From NCBI GenBank assembly GCA_002720055.1, contig PBGH01000020.1, forward strand, positions 1 through 31,961: a DNA stretch of 31,961 bases, read 5' to 3'. This DNA comes from Methanobacteriota archaeon. Its GTDB lineage: Archaea > Thermoplasmatota > Poseidoniia > Poseidoniales > Thalassarchaeaceae. Made by a program: the position numbers and the translations under genes. The notes below the pieces were generated by a model. The model was given only the letters and a program-made list of their open reading frames with translations. It was not told the origin of the DNA and ran no database searches. This document shows, piece after piece, positions 14,900 through 23,588 of the stretch (its first letter is position 1; each line of letters begins with the position of its first letter).

Positions 14900-17611
14900 G
14901 TGCCAGAGGACTTCGCGGACTCCGAGGACTTCCTCATCCTAGATGATGGAGAAGAAGAGAAGAATTCGGAAAATATGAGGAAGAAAGATCCATTCAAACT
15001 ACCAAAATTTGGTATTCTGGGCAACTCTACAAAGAGCTCGAATCATGAACATTTAACCATGGAAGACCAAATTGATGATCATGGTCTCCAGATTTCTCTA
15101 GACGGAACTCACAAGTTTCAATGGCCAATATCTGGGATGGACTGTCCAGATTGTGCAATGAAAGCAAACTGGGCTGTGCAGAGACTTCCAGGTGTCGAGT
15201 CCAGTAATTTCTCAGTTTCTGACGGGACCGTCGAAATAGTACTCGATATTTCTGTCGGATCCATATCAAGAGCGTCATCAGTACTTTCCAGCTTGGGTCA
15301 TGAGCCTGATGTGGAATGGTTTAGAGTAGTAGGACAGGTTCCAGAAAAAACTTCTTCTAGACATGGGATGAAAATAAAGGAATTGAGAGATTGGCTACTA
15401 AATATTCCCGGAGTGCTTAACGTAAGCACTAGTAATGGAAGGATAGAAATCCAACTGGTTCAGATGGAACAAGTAGAACTTAGAAAATCTTTCGAACAAA
15501 AAATGGATGAAATTCTCGGAACTGGGTATTCTCTGGAAAAATTTAGAAATTCAGGTTTCAGAAAGGATCAAATCCAATTAATCTCTTCTATTATGGTAAT
15601 CCCACTAATTTTCCTTGTTTCATTTATAGAAAATACAGATTTTTTTCCAGATGTAATCGCGTGGGTTATATCTCTGGGAGGAATTATCTTAGCAGGACAG
15701 TTCCTATTTCAAGAGGCATTGGCTAGTCTGAGGAATAGTCTAGTAGGATTTCAAGTGCTAGTTTCTATGGCCATTATCGGAGCATTCTGCTTAGGAGAAT
15801 TAGTTGAGTCTCTTCTAGTAGTTTCATTGGTCGCCTTCGCATCTCACTTAGAAAATAGAGCACTTATCAGAGCGAGAGAATCAATGCAAGGAGGATTAGA
15901 TAGGTTACCTAGGATGGCAAGACTATCACTTGCAGGTAATCAAAATAAGTCTGATGAGAGGAATCTGATGGTGATTATGCCTATTGAGGAAATGAATCCA
16001 CATTCTCACTTTAGTCAAGACAAATTAATCCCCGTAGAAGCACTGGAAGTAGGAGACTTAGTGGAGATCAGATCTGGAGAGATTATCCCTGTAGATGGGG
16101 TAATAATCGAAGGAGAAGGGGCTATAGATAGAGCACCCTTGACAGGAGAGCCTATTCCTATATCTGTAAAGAAAGGAGAAAGAGTTGAGGCTGGATTATC
16201 ACTCACAAGAGGTCCAGTGGTAGTGAAATCAGAGGCAGTAGGAAGCGGAACTAGACTCTCGAATCTAATCGAATTGGTTAGACACTACAAGGACAAACCT
16301 ACTAGGACACAGAGTATTATCGAGAGATTTACACTTATCTGGACACCATTGGTTGTCTTCGCTTCTCCAGCCATCGGATTCCTATTCTACCCCGGATCTC
16401 CTGAACAGGCAATTCTTACTACACTATTGCTTTGGGTTGTCTCATGCCCCTGCTCCCTTCTTTTAGCATCTCCAGTACCACATGCTGCAGCCTTAACTAC
16501 GGCTTCTTCATTCGGACTAATTGCTAGAGGTGGAGACGTTCTGGAGTCAGCTGCAGAGGTGGAAATAGCTTTACTTGACAAGACAGGAACTTTGACCACT
16601 GGAAACCCTACAATCTCCAACATATTCGTAGTAAATGGGGAAAATGAAGAAAGAGCTCTAAGAATCCTAGCAGGTCTAGAATCTCGTTCAAATCACCCAT
16701 ATGCAAAGACAATTATCAATGAAGTAGAGAAGAGGTCTCTTGTGCCAATTAAAGTCACCCAAATCAAGGATGGAGAAGCAGGGGTTAAAGGAAAAATTAG
16801 AGAAAAAACTGTTACCTTCGGCAGAGCTGACTGGCTTACTTCAAGAGGAATTATGATTCCTCAAGAAATTCATAATTCATTGAATAAATCTAGGAAATCG
16901 GGAAGTGGTGTCAGCCTTCTGTCATTGGACAATTCGGTTATTGCGATGTTTGAATTCGCTCATGATGATGCTAGAAAAGGTGTTAAGGATGCGATTAGTG
17001 AATTCGAATCCCTTGGAGTAAATGTAGAGATACTCAGTGGCGATGAGCAATCCAGTGTGGAAGAATTCGCTCGTTCAATCGGATTAGATCGAGCATTGTG
17101 TATGGGGGGTGTCAATCCGGAAGAAAAGGCGCAATATGTTACTGAAAAAACAGCTATGAAGAGAACCATGATGGCTGGTGATGGATTCAATGATGCAGGC
17201 GCCCTTGCTGCTGCAGACATTGGAGTAGCAGTAGGAAGTGGTGATCAAGTGAATCTAGATGCTGCAGATATTTTAATCCCCGGAGAAGATCCAAGAGCAT
17301 TATCGAAAATGATAGATCTCGCAAAGAGGACAAGAAGGATTGTTTTTGCAAATATTGCTATCTCGGTTATGGTCACAATCTTCTTAGTTTCTACTGTTTT
17401 GATGGGGTTCGAAATGAATCTTGCATTAGGGATAGCATTACACGAAATCAGCGTAATTATCGTTATCCTGAATGGAATGTGGGTATCTGGTTCTGGAACT
17501 AGTAGGTTTTCAAATCTGAAAGCTCTAGCGATTGATGTATTTTCTGATATTTCAGAGATTTGGAGAACATTTGTAGATTTTTTACCACAAGACACATCGT
17601 CGACCGCTTGA
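14900..17611 (+). CDS. Heavy-metal P1B-type ATPase
   Basis: 903 residues. After an acidic N-terminal extension, a heavy-metal-associated domain carries GMDCPDC (C82, C85). A second HMA-like fold (about 157-210) lacks the Cys pair. Transmembrane pairs occupy about 225-320, the actuator loop contains TGEP (415-418), and TM6 has Cys-Pro-Cys at 516-518. The phosphorylated Asp is D560 in DKTGTLT, the P1B His-Pro is 599-600, and the hinge GDGFND is at 760-765. TM8 has His-Glu at 848-849 near ILNGMW. The enzyme pumps a metal cation out of the cytosol using ATP. CPC-x6-P resembles copper pumps, but the MSxSS of copper pumps is missing and TM8 HE recalls Zn/Co types, so the metal is unresolved. Start GTG 14900 or ATG 14975. 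Confidence 0.93.
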   Translation: MPEDFADSEDFLILDDGEEEKNSENMRKKDPFKLPKFGILGNSTKSSNHEHLTMEDQIDDHGLQISLDGTHKFQWPISGMDCPDCAMKANWAVQRLPGVESSNFSVSDGTVEIVLDISVGSISRASSVLSSLGHEPDVEWFRVVGQVPEKTSSRHGMKIKELRDWLLNIPGVLNVSTSNGRIEIQLVQMEQVELRKSFEQKMDEILGTGYSLEKFRNSGFRKDQIQLISSIMVIPLIFLVSFIENTDFFPDVIAWVISLGGIILAGQFLFQEALASLRNSLVGFQVLVSMAIIGAFCLGELVESLLVVSLVAFASHLENRALIRARESMQGGLDRLPRMARLSLAGNQNKSDERNLMVIMPIEEMNPHSHFSQDKLIPVEALEVGDLVEIRSGEIIPVDGVIIEGEGAIDRAPLTGEPIPISVKKGERVEAGLSLTRGPVVVKSEAVGSGTRLSNLIELVRHYKDKPTRTQSIIERFTLIWTPLVVFASPAIGFLFYPGSPEQAILTTLLLWVVSCPCSLLLASPVPHAAALTTASSFGLIARGGDVLESAAEVEIALLDKTGTLTTGNPTISNIFVVNGENEERALRILAGLESRSNHPYAKTIINEVEKRSLVPIKVTQIKDGEAGVKGKIREKTVTFGRADWLTSRGIMIPQEIHNSLNKSRKSGSGVSLLSLDNSVIAMFEFAHDDARKGVKDAISEFESLGVNVEILSGDEQSSVEEFARSIGLDRALCMGGVNPEEKAQYVTEKTAMKRTMMAGDGFNDAGALAAADIGVAVGSGDQVNLDAADILIPGEDPRALSKMIDLAKRTRRIVFANIAISVMVTIFLVSTVLMGFEMNLALGIALHEISVIIVILNGMWVSGSGTSRFSNLKALAIDVFSDISEIWRTFVDFLPQDTSSTA

Positions 17612-17636
17612 TTAAGTGGTGATATTTCCCATATTC

Positions 17637-18026
17637 ATGGCACCACCGGAAGTAGAGTCAAAGATAGCTCCTCCATTGGTCAATTGTGTTCAGTGCGAGG
17701 GAATGCTTCCTCAAGGCCTAGGAGAAATTGAATGTCTCCTTTGCGGTGCTGTGTGTAGGGTAACTCATCAGCCCACAGTCGACGCTCTGTTCAACGAAAA
17801 GGTTCAGTGTCCGATTTGTATGACTGTAGTAGAGGCAGGGACGGACCAAAGACCGGTCGATCTAACGTGTGGGGCATGCTCGGGCATATTCACACTCAAG
17901 GAAAAGATCGCCAAGGTTGAGATTCAATGCCCTTCCTGCGAGGCAAATCTGAGAATCCGACCTCGCCCAGGGAAAAGAGAATTGACATGCCCAGCATGTC
18001 AGAATTCGTTCAATGTGACATTCTAG
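17637..18026 (+). CDS. Small protein of three tandem zinc ribbons
   Basis: 129 residues with twelve Cys in three CxxC...CxxC units: C17/C20-C33/C36, C58/C61-C78/C81 and C98/C101-C118/C121. Successive units start 40-41 residues apart, and the last two share the same 16-residue gap between Cys pairs, so the protein looks built by duplication. There is no membrane segment. Such ribbons bind zinc and usually mediate nucleic-acid or protein contacts; the function here is unknown. ATG 17637 (MAPPEVES) is preferred over GTG 17616. It begins 25 bp after the metal-ATPase stop on the same strand, so cotranscription is likely. A link to metal homeostasis is possible but only inferred. Confidence 0.78.
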   Translation: MAPPEVESKIAPPLVNCVQCEGMLPQGLGEIECLLCGAVCRVTHQPTVDALFNEKVQCPICMTVVEAGTDQRPVDLTCGACSGIFTLKEKIAKVEIQCPSCEANLRIRPRPGKRELTCPACQNSFNVTF

Positions 18027-18126
18027 TGCCCATTTGACAAGAACCCCCAAAAACCGCATTTTGATACTCGATTCAACCCTCTTGTCTCAAATACCCCGAA
18101 AAGTGCCCGATATTGGGGATGGGCAA

Positions 18127-19227
18127 GTGAGTGAGAGCAAGTCGACAGAATCTGATGATTCTGAAGGTATAGACGAACTAGATGCCCTTAGAGCAGAGCA
18201 TGCTCTATCTTCACCAGCAGTTACAGCTGCTGTGAGAGCCAGAGAGCGCTTAGATGAGGAATCATCTCTACGTTCTGGAATTAGACGAGAAAGAAGGATG
18301 AGAATAGCAGAAATGACCGATCGAGTCTCTGGTATGCATGGCGCAATGAGAAAGGCTAACGAAATCCTTTTCGAAGAACAGCTTCAACAGATTGAAGCGG
18401 ATCTGAGAGACGAACTGGAAGATGAGCTTGAGAGATTAGAGAAGGAATCCTTGGAAAGAGAGGAAAGGCTACTTAGGGAAGAGATGCTTCATAGACTAAG
18501 AAGAGAGGAAAATAGACTTAGAGACCAACTCGATTTGGAGAGAGATCGCAGGATCGAGGCTCATACCTCGAGAGTGAGAGACCGACTCAGAGAAGAAATG
18601 GAGACCGAATACTCCAGAAGGAGATCATTCTTGGAAGAAAGATTGGAACTAGAGGCATCTCAGGCAATAGATAGAATGGAGAGGAGAGTCGAGATGGACC
18701 TCAGGGAAGCTATGGAATCAGAGGTTCATAGAAAGGCTGACTCATATAGATTAGAGCAAGAAATAAAGATGAGAGAAAATATCTCGAAGATGAGAAGAAA
18801 GCATGAATCAAAGCTAGAAAAGCAACTTGTAAATGAGAAAGAGTCCTTAGAAAAAGAGATGTTTTCGGATATTCAGGTAAGAATAAAATCATTGCAAGAA
18901 GAAACTGAGAGGGCTGCTCTAGCAGAGCTAGATAGGAGGTTCAGGGCCGAAAGAGAGAGTACTGAGGCCGCGTTAGCACTACGAAGACAGGAACTCGCTC
19001 TTGAGAGCGAGGTTGAGATGGAACAAAGAGTATCTAATTTCGTTAAAGATCGAGAGTCAGAAATGATGTCCAATTTAGAGAAGCAACTAGCGAAGAGAGG
19101 AGAAATGGAAAAGAAAGAAGTTTCTAAGCTGCTCAAGACCATGGAGTCCGAAATAAAGGTAAAGATGGAAACTGCTCTTTTAGATGCCAGACAGAGTATT
19201 TTGGAAAAATCCAACACAGATAAGTGA
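18127..19227 (+). CDS. Long charged coiled-coil protein
   Basis: About 366 residues. After an acidic N-terminal 60 residues, nearly all the rest (about 70-360) is one continuous helix rich in Glu, Arg and Lys, with few Pro or Gly. It holds runs such as RDELEDELERLEKESLERE and RLREEMETEYSRRRSFLEE. Heptad-like hydrophobic positions support a coiled coil; the ER/K pattern also allows single-helix stretches. There is no signal peptide or membrane segment. Function is not recognised; structural or tethering roles are possible. The frame is open from TTG 18034, but the added N-terminus looks non-coding and GTG 18127 is preferred. Its TGA stop directly abuts the stop of the convergent ParA-like gene (no intervening base). 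Confidence 0.75.
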   Translation: MSESKSTESDDSEGIDELDALRAEHALSSPAVTAAVRARERLDEESSLRSGIRRERRMRIAEMTDRVSGMHGAMRKANEILFEEQLQQIEADLRDELEDELERLEKESLEREERLLREEMLHRLRREENRLRDQLDLERDRRIEAHTSRVRDRLREEMETEYSRRRSFLEERLELEASQAIDRMERRVEMDLREAMESEVHRKADSYRLEQEIKMRENISKMRRKHESKLEKQLVNEKESLEKEMFSDIQVRIKSLQEETERAALAELDRRFRAERESTEAALALRRQELALESEVEMEQRVSNFVKDRESEMMSNLEKQLAKRGEMEKKEVSKLLKTMESEIKVKMETALLDARQSILEKSNTDK

Positions 19228-19233
19228 TCACTT
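19222..19233. other. Palindrome formed by two abutting stop codons
   Basis: AAGTGATCACTT is a perfect 12-bp palindrome. It contains the TGA of the coiled-coil gene (19225-19227) and, on the other strand, the TGA of the ParA-like gene (19228-19230). The plus strand continues with a short T run, so a weak bidirectional terminator is possible. As a hairpin only about four base pairs could form. Confidence 0.5.
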
Positions 19234-20130
19234 TTTGGTTAAACCCTCTATCCTCATGTCTGCCTCTTTTGCAAAATCCCAGTATGCCTTGCTTGCAGGA
19301 TTTGACTCCGTAGGCTTCTTTGCAATAACTATTGGAGCTCCTTCCAAAGGAGACTCTGCTATAGCAACCGATCTGGGAATTTGAGATTCAAAAACACGTT
19401 CTCCAAAGTGCTTTCTTGCCTGTTCTGAAACAGTCTCACATAACTTACTCCTTGTTTGCACCATCGTCATCAGAATTCCAAATAGTCCTAGTTTGGGATT
19501 TACGGAATTCTGAACGTCTCTTATTGCGGAGATTAGTTGCCCCATCCCTTCCAGAGCGTAGAACTCCGCTTGAATAGGGATTAGAACTAACTCTGATGCT
19601 GTAAGAGAATTTACTGTAAGTAGACCTAAAGATGCCGGGGTATCGATAATAATTATTTCAAACTCATCCATTGCTTCCTGAAGTGCTAATTTCAGCCTAT
19701 TTTCTCTCCCTACTCTTGTTGCTAAATCAACCTCTATCCCTGATAGATCCAAATCGGCAGGTAGTAACCATAGATTTTGGACTGTAATATGCTTTGGAGG
19801 TCCTCTTATATTTCCAGGATTATTTTTTTTCCACGCGGATTTCATTGATCTCGAAAGAATCGCTGAGCTTAGGACGCAGTCCTCTAGTGTTAGGGACGAA
19901 TCTCCAATCTCTCTTGCAAACAACTCGTTCATCGTAGGTCCAATTTCCCTCTTATCTATGCCGAAAGTAGTGGAAATATTTCCTTTGGGATCCATGTCTA
20001 CAAGCAAAACCTTCCTGCTCCTAATACCGTACTCTTCATTTCCTATAGCTAGAGCAGATGCCAGGTTCACTGCAGTAGTAGTTCTGGCACAACCACCTTT
20101 GTGATTGACGCATGATATGACCAGTGCCAC
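19228..20130 (-). CDS. ParA/Soj-like ATPase with altered Walker A
   Basis: 300 residues of the ParA/MinD (SIMIBI) class. The N-terminal P-loop reads NHKGGCARTTTAVNLASALA. The deviant-signature Lys K11 is kept, but the Lys that normally precedes TT and contacts the ATP phosphates is Arg (R16, codon AGA). VLLVDMDPKGNISTTFGI (switch I/A' region) and IIIDTPASLGLLTVNSL (Walker B) are normal, as are IPIQAEFYALEG and the C-terminal SQIPRSVAIAESP. ParA proteins form ATP-dependent dimers on DNA and position chromosomes or protein clusters. No ParB is encoded nearby; the convergent neighbour is a long coiled coil. The start is GTG 20130, with a TATA-like ATTAAC about 25 nt upstream. ATP turnover may be weak; that is inferred. 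Confidence 0.88.
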   Translation of the reverse strand: MALVISCVNHKGGCARTTTAVNLASALAIGNEEYGIRSRKVLLVDMDPKGNISTTFGIDKREIGPTMNELFAREIGDSSLTLEDCVLSSAILSRSMKSAWKKNNPGNIRGPPKHITVQNLWLLPADLDLSGIEVDLATRVGRENRLKLALQEAMDEFEIIIIDTPASLGLLTVNSLTASELVLIPIQAEFYALEGMGQLISAIRDVQNSVNPKLGLFGILMTMVQTRSKLCETVSEQARKHFGERVFESQIPRSVAIAESPLEGAPIVIAKKPTESNPASKAYWDFAKEADMRIEGLTKK

Positions 20131-20171
20131 GACAATCGAATTGGACGTACGGTTAATTGGGATTGCCCGAA

Positions 20172-21158
20172 CTATTGTATCACGGGAACGTTTACTTCGC
20201 TCAAGATCTTGTTCACGACCCTTCTTCCGGTGACACCTCTGATTTTTGACTCAGGCTTGAGTACAATCCTATGGCTCACTACATCAAGAGCTACACCCTT
20301 GACATCATCAGGAATCACGTAATCCCTTCCATCTATTGCTGCAGATGCTCTTGAAGCTTTGAATAGACCTTGGCTAGCCCTTGGAGAAGCACCCGCCTCG
20401 ATCCTTGGATCAGCTCTCGTCCTCTGTACAACCTGAACAATATAGCCCAGAATTGCAGGGTCAATATGCACAGTCTCCAGAGCCTTCTGCATAGCTACAA
20501 CCTTACGAGGCTCAACGATTTGCTCCACGTCATATCCATCTTTAGCTCGAAGCTTCCTTCGTTGGAGAATTGCCTTCTCTTCGTCCATCGAGGGGTAACC
20601 CATGCTCATCTTCATGAGGAACCTATCCATTTGAGCTTCAGGCAAAGGGTAAGTTCCTTCTTGTTCTATGGGGTTCTGAGTCGCCATAGTTACGAACGGG
20701 GCCGGAAGTTTATGGGTAATCCCCTCAATTGTAACCTGCTTCTCTTCCATTGCTTCTAGAAGTGCAGCCTGAGTCTTTGGTGGGGCTCTATTAATCTCAT
20801 CCGCAAGAAGAATATTTGTGAACAACGGCCCAAATCTAGGTCTGAACTCTCCTGACTTCTGATCGTACATGTATGTCCCTATGATATCCGCTGGAAGTAA
20901 ATCAGGAGTAAACTGAACGCGCTTGAATTTACATCCCAGAGCCTCTGCGAATGTATTTGACATCAGAGTCTTTGCAAGACCAGGATTATCTTCAATCAGA
21001 ATGTTACCATTTGCCAGAATCCCGATTGCTACTTTTCTTATGTTTTCAGGCTTTCCGATAATGACCTTGGCAACCTCGCTCATTAGGTTGTTTGCATGCC
21101 CAGAAACAGACCTAATCAGGTCTTTAGAGCTAGATCCACCCCCCTGAGCAATCGCCAT
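20172..21158 (-). CDS. MoxR-family AAA+ ATPase
   Basis: 328 residues. Walker A is EDNPGLAKT (about 57-65), Walker B LLADEINRAPPKTQAALLEAM, sensor 1 in MATQNPIEQEGTYPLPEAQ, and the arginine-finger segment is LDRFLMK-like (MDRFLMK). C-terminal lid motifs ASPRASQGLFKASRA and VTGRRVVNKIL complete the family pattern. MoxR ATPases act as chaperones that mature or insert cofactors into partner proteins, often von Willebrand A-domain proteins and DUF58 proteins, in the cytosol. No VWA or DUF58 gene lies next to it here, so the client is unknown. ATG 21158 has GAGGGT about 6 nt upstream. It shares strand and a 41-bp spacer with the ParA-like gene. Confidence 0.93.
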   Translation of the reverse strand: MAIAQGGGSSSKDLIRSVSGHANNLMSEVAKVIIGKPENIRKVAIGILANGNILIEDNPGLAKTLMSNTFAEALGCKFKRVQFTPDLLPADIIGTYMYDQKSGEFRPRFGPLFTNILLADEINRAPPKTQAALLEAMEEKQVTIEGITHKLPAPFVTMATQNPIEQEGTYPLPEAQMDRFLMKMSMGYPSMDEEKAILQRRKLRAKDGYDVEQIVEPRKVVAMQKALETVHIDPAILGYIVQVVQRTRADPRIEAGASPRASQGLFKASRASAAIDGRDYVIPDDVKGVALDVVSHRIVLKPESKIRGVTGRRVVNKILSEVNVPVIQ

Positions 21159-21234
21159 AATGAACCCTCGATGTTAATTGCCCCATTCCATGACTACTTG
21201 AGTGTTCGGTGCATGTGAACAACTCCTGAATCGA

Positions 21235-23013
21235 CTATCTTCCCCAGAAGTGGTCTTCTTTGCGATGAATGCTTAGAAGCTCCTCATAAACTTCCATCTC
21301 TGCTTGCGTCATCTCCATCTTCCTCAATTTTCTTGCATGAGACTCAGGAATATCTACTAGAAGTACATCTCCTTCATCGATTTGCCTTCCAACCGTGACT
21401 CCTTCTATCGAAATTGCAACCTCAGACCCCTGCCTGGCTTCCTTCATACTTTCTTGTCCCGATCTAATAGATTTGATCCGCCCAATTCTCCCCCCATCCT
21501 TAAGTAAGCCCTGACCAATGTGTACTCTTCCCGCTATTACTCTAACTCCCACTACAGCAGGTTTGGAAACTCTGAAAGTATGGTCCGGAAGTAGCATTAT
21601 CCTACCAGGATACACTACCATCTCCCTCCTCTCTTCTTCAAGCTCTATCTTTCTCTCCTCAATCCAGGTCTCATAATCTTCGAGAATTCTGTAGATAATA
21701 TCCGATCCGATATGTTTCACACCAGCATCCGAATTTCCAATTTCTTGCTCTGCTTCTTCAAGAATATCAGTACTGAATGCCATTATTGTCCTGTGAAGAG
21801 GATCAACAGAAGCCTCAGCACTACGAACATCTCTTCGACTAACCTTCCCTATGCTTGCATCCCTTATGGGGACACCAATTTCGTTAAGCTCCTTGGCTAG
21901 GGCCTCGAGACCACCGACAGTATCCGATTTGATACTCACACCTTCTTCTTCCAAATCGATTGACAGTTTCGCCTCGATATTTGCTTCTTTCAATGCTTCC
22001 ATCTTCTCTTCTTCATTCTTTACCACCCTCAGAGTCGTTCCTACAAGGACGTCTTCCAGAGATGGTGCACTAATCTTTACTCCAGCCGCTGCAAACACCT
22101 CTTCTGTGTCATCCCACCTATCTCCAGCATCCCTCATTTCACTCATTCCTCTTGGAGAGAATAATCCCTTTACATGAGTGCTTGTAGCTCCTCTTTGACT
22201 TACCAGTACTATTTCGTCACCTTTCCTGATGGATCCTCTGTGAAGAATCAAATCCAAGGTTTTTCCAAGACCCCTCTCTTCTTTCATTTCGAGAACAGTC
22301 GCTTCTCCCCTTCCTTCAATATCCATTAATTTTTCAGAGAGATAACGCTCTGCCAGACCTATTACTACTGCTAGCAGGTCCTGAATCCCCTCTCCTTCTT
22401 TTGCAGATATAGGAACCAATGCAATATCTTTCGTGAAGTCTTTTACTCTGTCATATCTCTCCAAATTAAAACCATCTTCAGCGAACTGACCAACAAGATC
22501 CCAGTAACGCTTCTCAAAGAGTTCTGATACCTCTCTTGTCTGCTCTTTGAGAGAGTTGGCCATGGAACGCCCAACCTTACACTCCCACCCATATATCCTG
22601 TCTACTTTGTTAGCAGCAATTACGAACGGAGTCTTTGATTGCTTTAGGATTCTAAGTGATTCCCTAGTCTGAGGTCTGCAACCTTCCATTACATCTATTA
22701 TCAAAATTGCAATATCTGCCAATGATCCACCTCTGGCACGAAGAGAGGAAAATGAGTGATGACCTGGGGTATCGATGAATAGAAGTCCCGGTGATTCGAA
22801 TTTTTTGCCTCCAAGGAGTCGTGCACAAAGCTCGTTAAGAATTTCAGAAGGAATCTCAGTTGCACCGATGTGTTGAGTAATGCCACCGGCCTCTCTATCC
22901 ATTACAGAAGAACGTCCTTGGTCCCCTAGAGACCTCACATGATCTAGAAGTGAAGTTTTTCCATGATCAACATGACCTAGAACCGCGACGATGGGCTGTC
23001 TACGCTCTGACAT
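21235..23013 (-). CDS. infB: Translation initiation factor IF-2 / aIF5B
   Basis: 592 residues from ATG 23013. G1 is GHVDHGKTSLL, G3 DTPGHHSF, and G4 NKVD, with a typical archaeal/eukaryotic eIF5B G domain. Domain II has ATVLEMKEERGLGKTLDLIL, domain III VSIKSDTVGGLEAL, and domain IV begins at VGVRVIAGRVHIGQGLL. aIF5B promotes ribosomal subunit joining and initiator tRNA positioning. The reading frame extends to 23043, but GAGGTGG at 23019-23025 lies 5 nt before ATG 23013 and fixes that start. It follows ndk by 39 bp on the same strand, as in the conserved archaeal rpl7ae-rps28e-rpl24e-ndk-infB order. Confidence 0.97.
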   Translation of the reverse strand: MSERRQPIVAVLGHVDHGKTSLLDHVRSLGDQGRSSVMDREAGGITQHIGATEIPSEILNELCARLLGGKKFESPGLLFIDTPGHHSFSSLRARGGSLADIAILIIDVMEGCRPQTRESLRILKQSKTPFVIAANKVDRIYGWECKVGRSMANSLKEQTREVSELFEKRYWDLVGQFAEDGFNLERYDRVKDFTKDIALVPISAKEGEGIQDLLAVVIGLAERYLSEKLMDIEGRGEATVLEMKEERGLGKTLDLILHRGSIRKGDEIVLVSQRGATSTHVKGLFSPRGMSEMRDAGDRWDDTEEVFAAAGVKISAPSLEDVLVGTTLRVVKNEEEKMEALKEANIEAKLSIDLEEEGVSIKSDTVGGLEALAKELNEIGVPIRDASIGKVSRRDVRSAEASVDPLHRTIMAFSTDILEEAEQEIGNSDAGVKHIGSDIIYRILEDYETWIEERKIELEEERREMVVYPGRIMLLPDHTFRVSKPAVVGVRVIAGRVHIGQGLLKDGGRIGRIKSIRSGQESMKEARQGSEVAISIEGVTVGRQIDEGDVLLVDIPESHARKLRKMEMTQAEMEVYEELLSIHRKEDHFWGR

Positions 23014-23018
23014 TTTAA

Positions 23019-23025
23019 CCACCTC
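23019..23025 (-). promoter_or_regulatory. Shine-Dalgarno site of infB
   Basis: On the minus strand this reads GAGGTGG, a strong match to the archaeal anti-Shine-Dalgarno, 5 nt before ATG 23013. It decides the start against the longer reading from 23043. Confidence 0.75.
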
Positions 23026-23052
23026 ATGCTCCTTCCCCTTCAAAATTGAAAT

Positions 23053-23508
23053 TCACTCGTATATGTGCGTCTCTGCGTCACGGACCCATTCGACCAGACC
23101 TTCTGGGAACCACAGGCCCAACTCGAACGCTGCGGTTTCCTCTCCGTCAGATCCATGAATTACATTGTGACCGATGTCCAATGCTAGGTCTCCCCTGATA
23201 GTGCCTGGAGCGGCAGCTCGACCGTCCGTTGGTCCGATAATGTTTCGAGCCACGCTTATGGCCTCGACTCCAGTCCATGCCATAGCCACTACAGGACCAG
23301 ATGTGATGAACTCGATGAGGCCAGCATAGAATGGACGCTCGCTATGAACCTCATAATGAGACTCTGCCAGCTCTAGCGAAGGGGTCAACTGCCTGAGTCC
23401 GACTAGCCGCAGACCCTTGGTCTCGAATCTACCTATTATGTCAGCAACTAAGCCTCTCTGTACTCCGTCAGGTTTAATCATCACGAAGGTAGTTTGCATT
23501 TCTCCCAT
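23053..23508 (-). CDS. ndk: Nucleoside diphosphate kinase
   Basis: 151 residues from ATG 23508. [16 protein letters not shown] (10-25) is the NDPK N-terminal signature. The phosphorylated His is H118 in NVIHGSDG, and [19 protein letters not shown] (98-115) carries the nucleotide-contact Arg residues. It passes the gamma phosphate from ATP to other (d)NDPs through a phospho-His in the cytosol. The frame is open to 23580; ATG 23508 and ATG 23499 are both close to the family start. The gene lies before infB in the ribosomal set. It is separated from rpl24e by an opposite-strand lipoprotein gene, so it needs its own promoter in the 23509-23588 spacer. Confidence 0.96.
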   Translation of the reverse strand: MGEMQTTFVMIKPDGVQRGLVADIIGRFETKGLRLVGLRQLTPSLELAESHYEVHSERPFYAGLIEFITSGPVVAMAWTGVEAISVARNIIGPTDGRAAAPGTIRGDLALDIGHNVIHGSDGEETAAFELGLWFPEGLVEWVRDAETHIYE

Positions 23509-23588
23509 GTTCGGCCGAAACACCCCCCCTATTTCAACGAAGTCACGAGAGCAAATGCTTGATGAGCCTCGTATCATCACGGTAGGTT

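Noticed and set aside
18034..18126. TTG 18034 as the start of the coiled-coil protein
   Set aside because: The extra 31 residues show no helical pattern and start only 8 bases after the zinc-ribbon stop without a ribosome site; GTG 18127 is more plausible, though not proven.
19222..19233. Strong intrinsic terminator between the coiled-coil and ParA-like genes
   Set aside because: The palindrome has no spare bases for a loop, so only about four base pairs could form. It is listed as a palindrome, not as a terminator.
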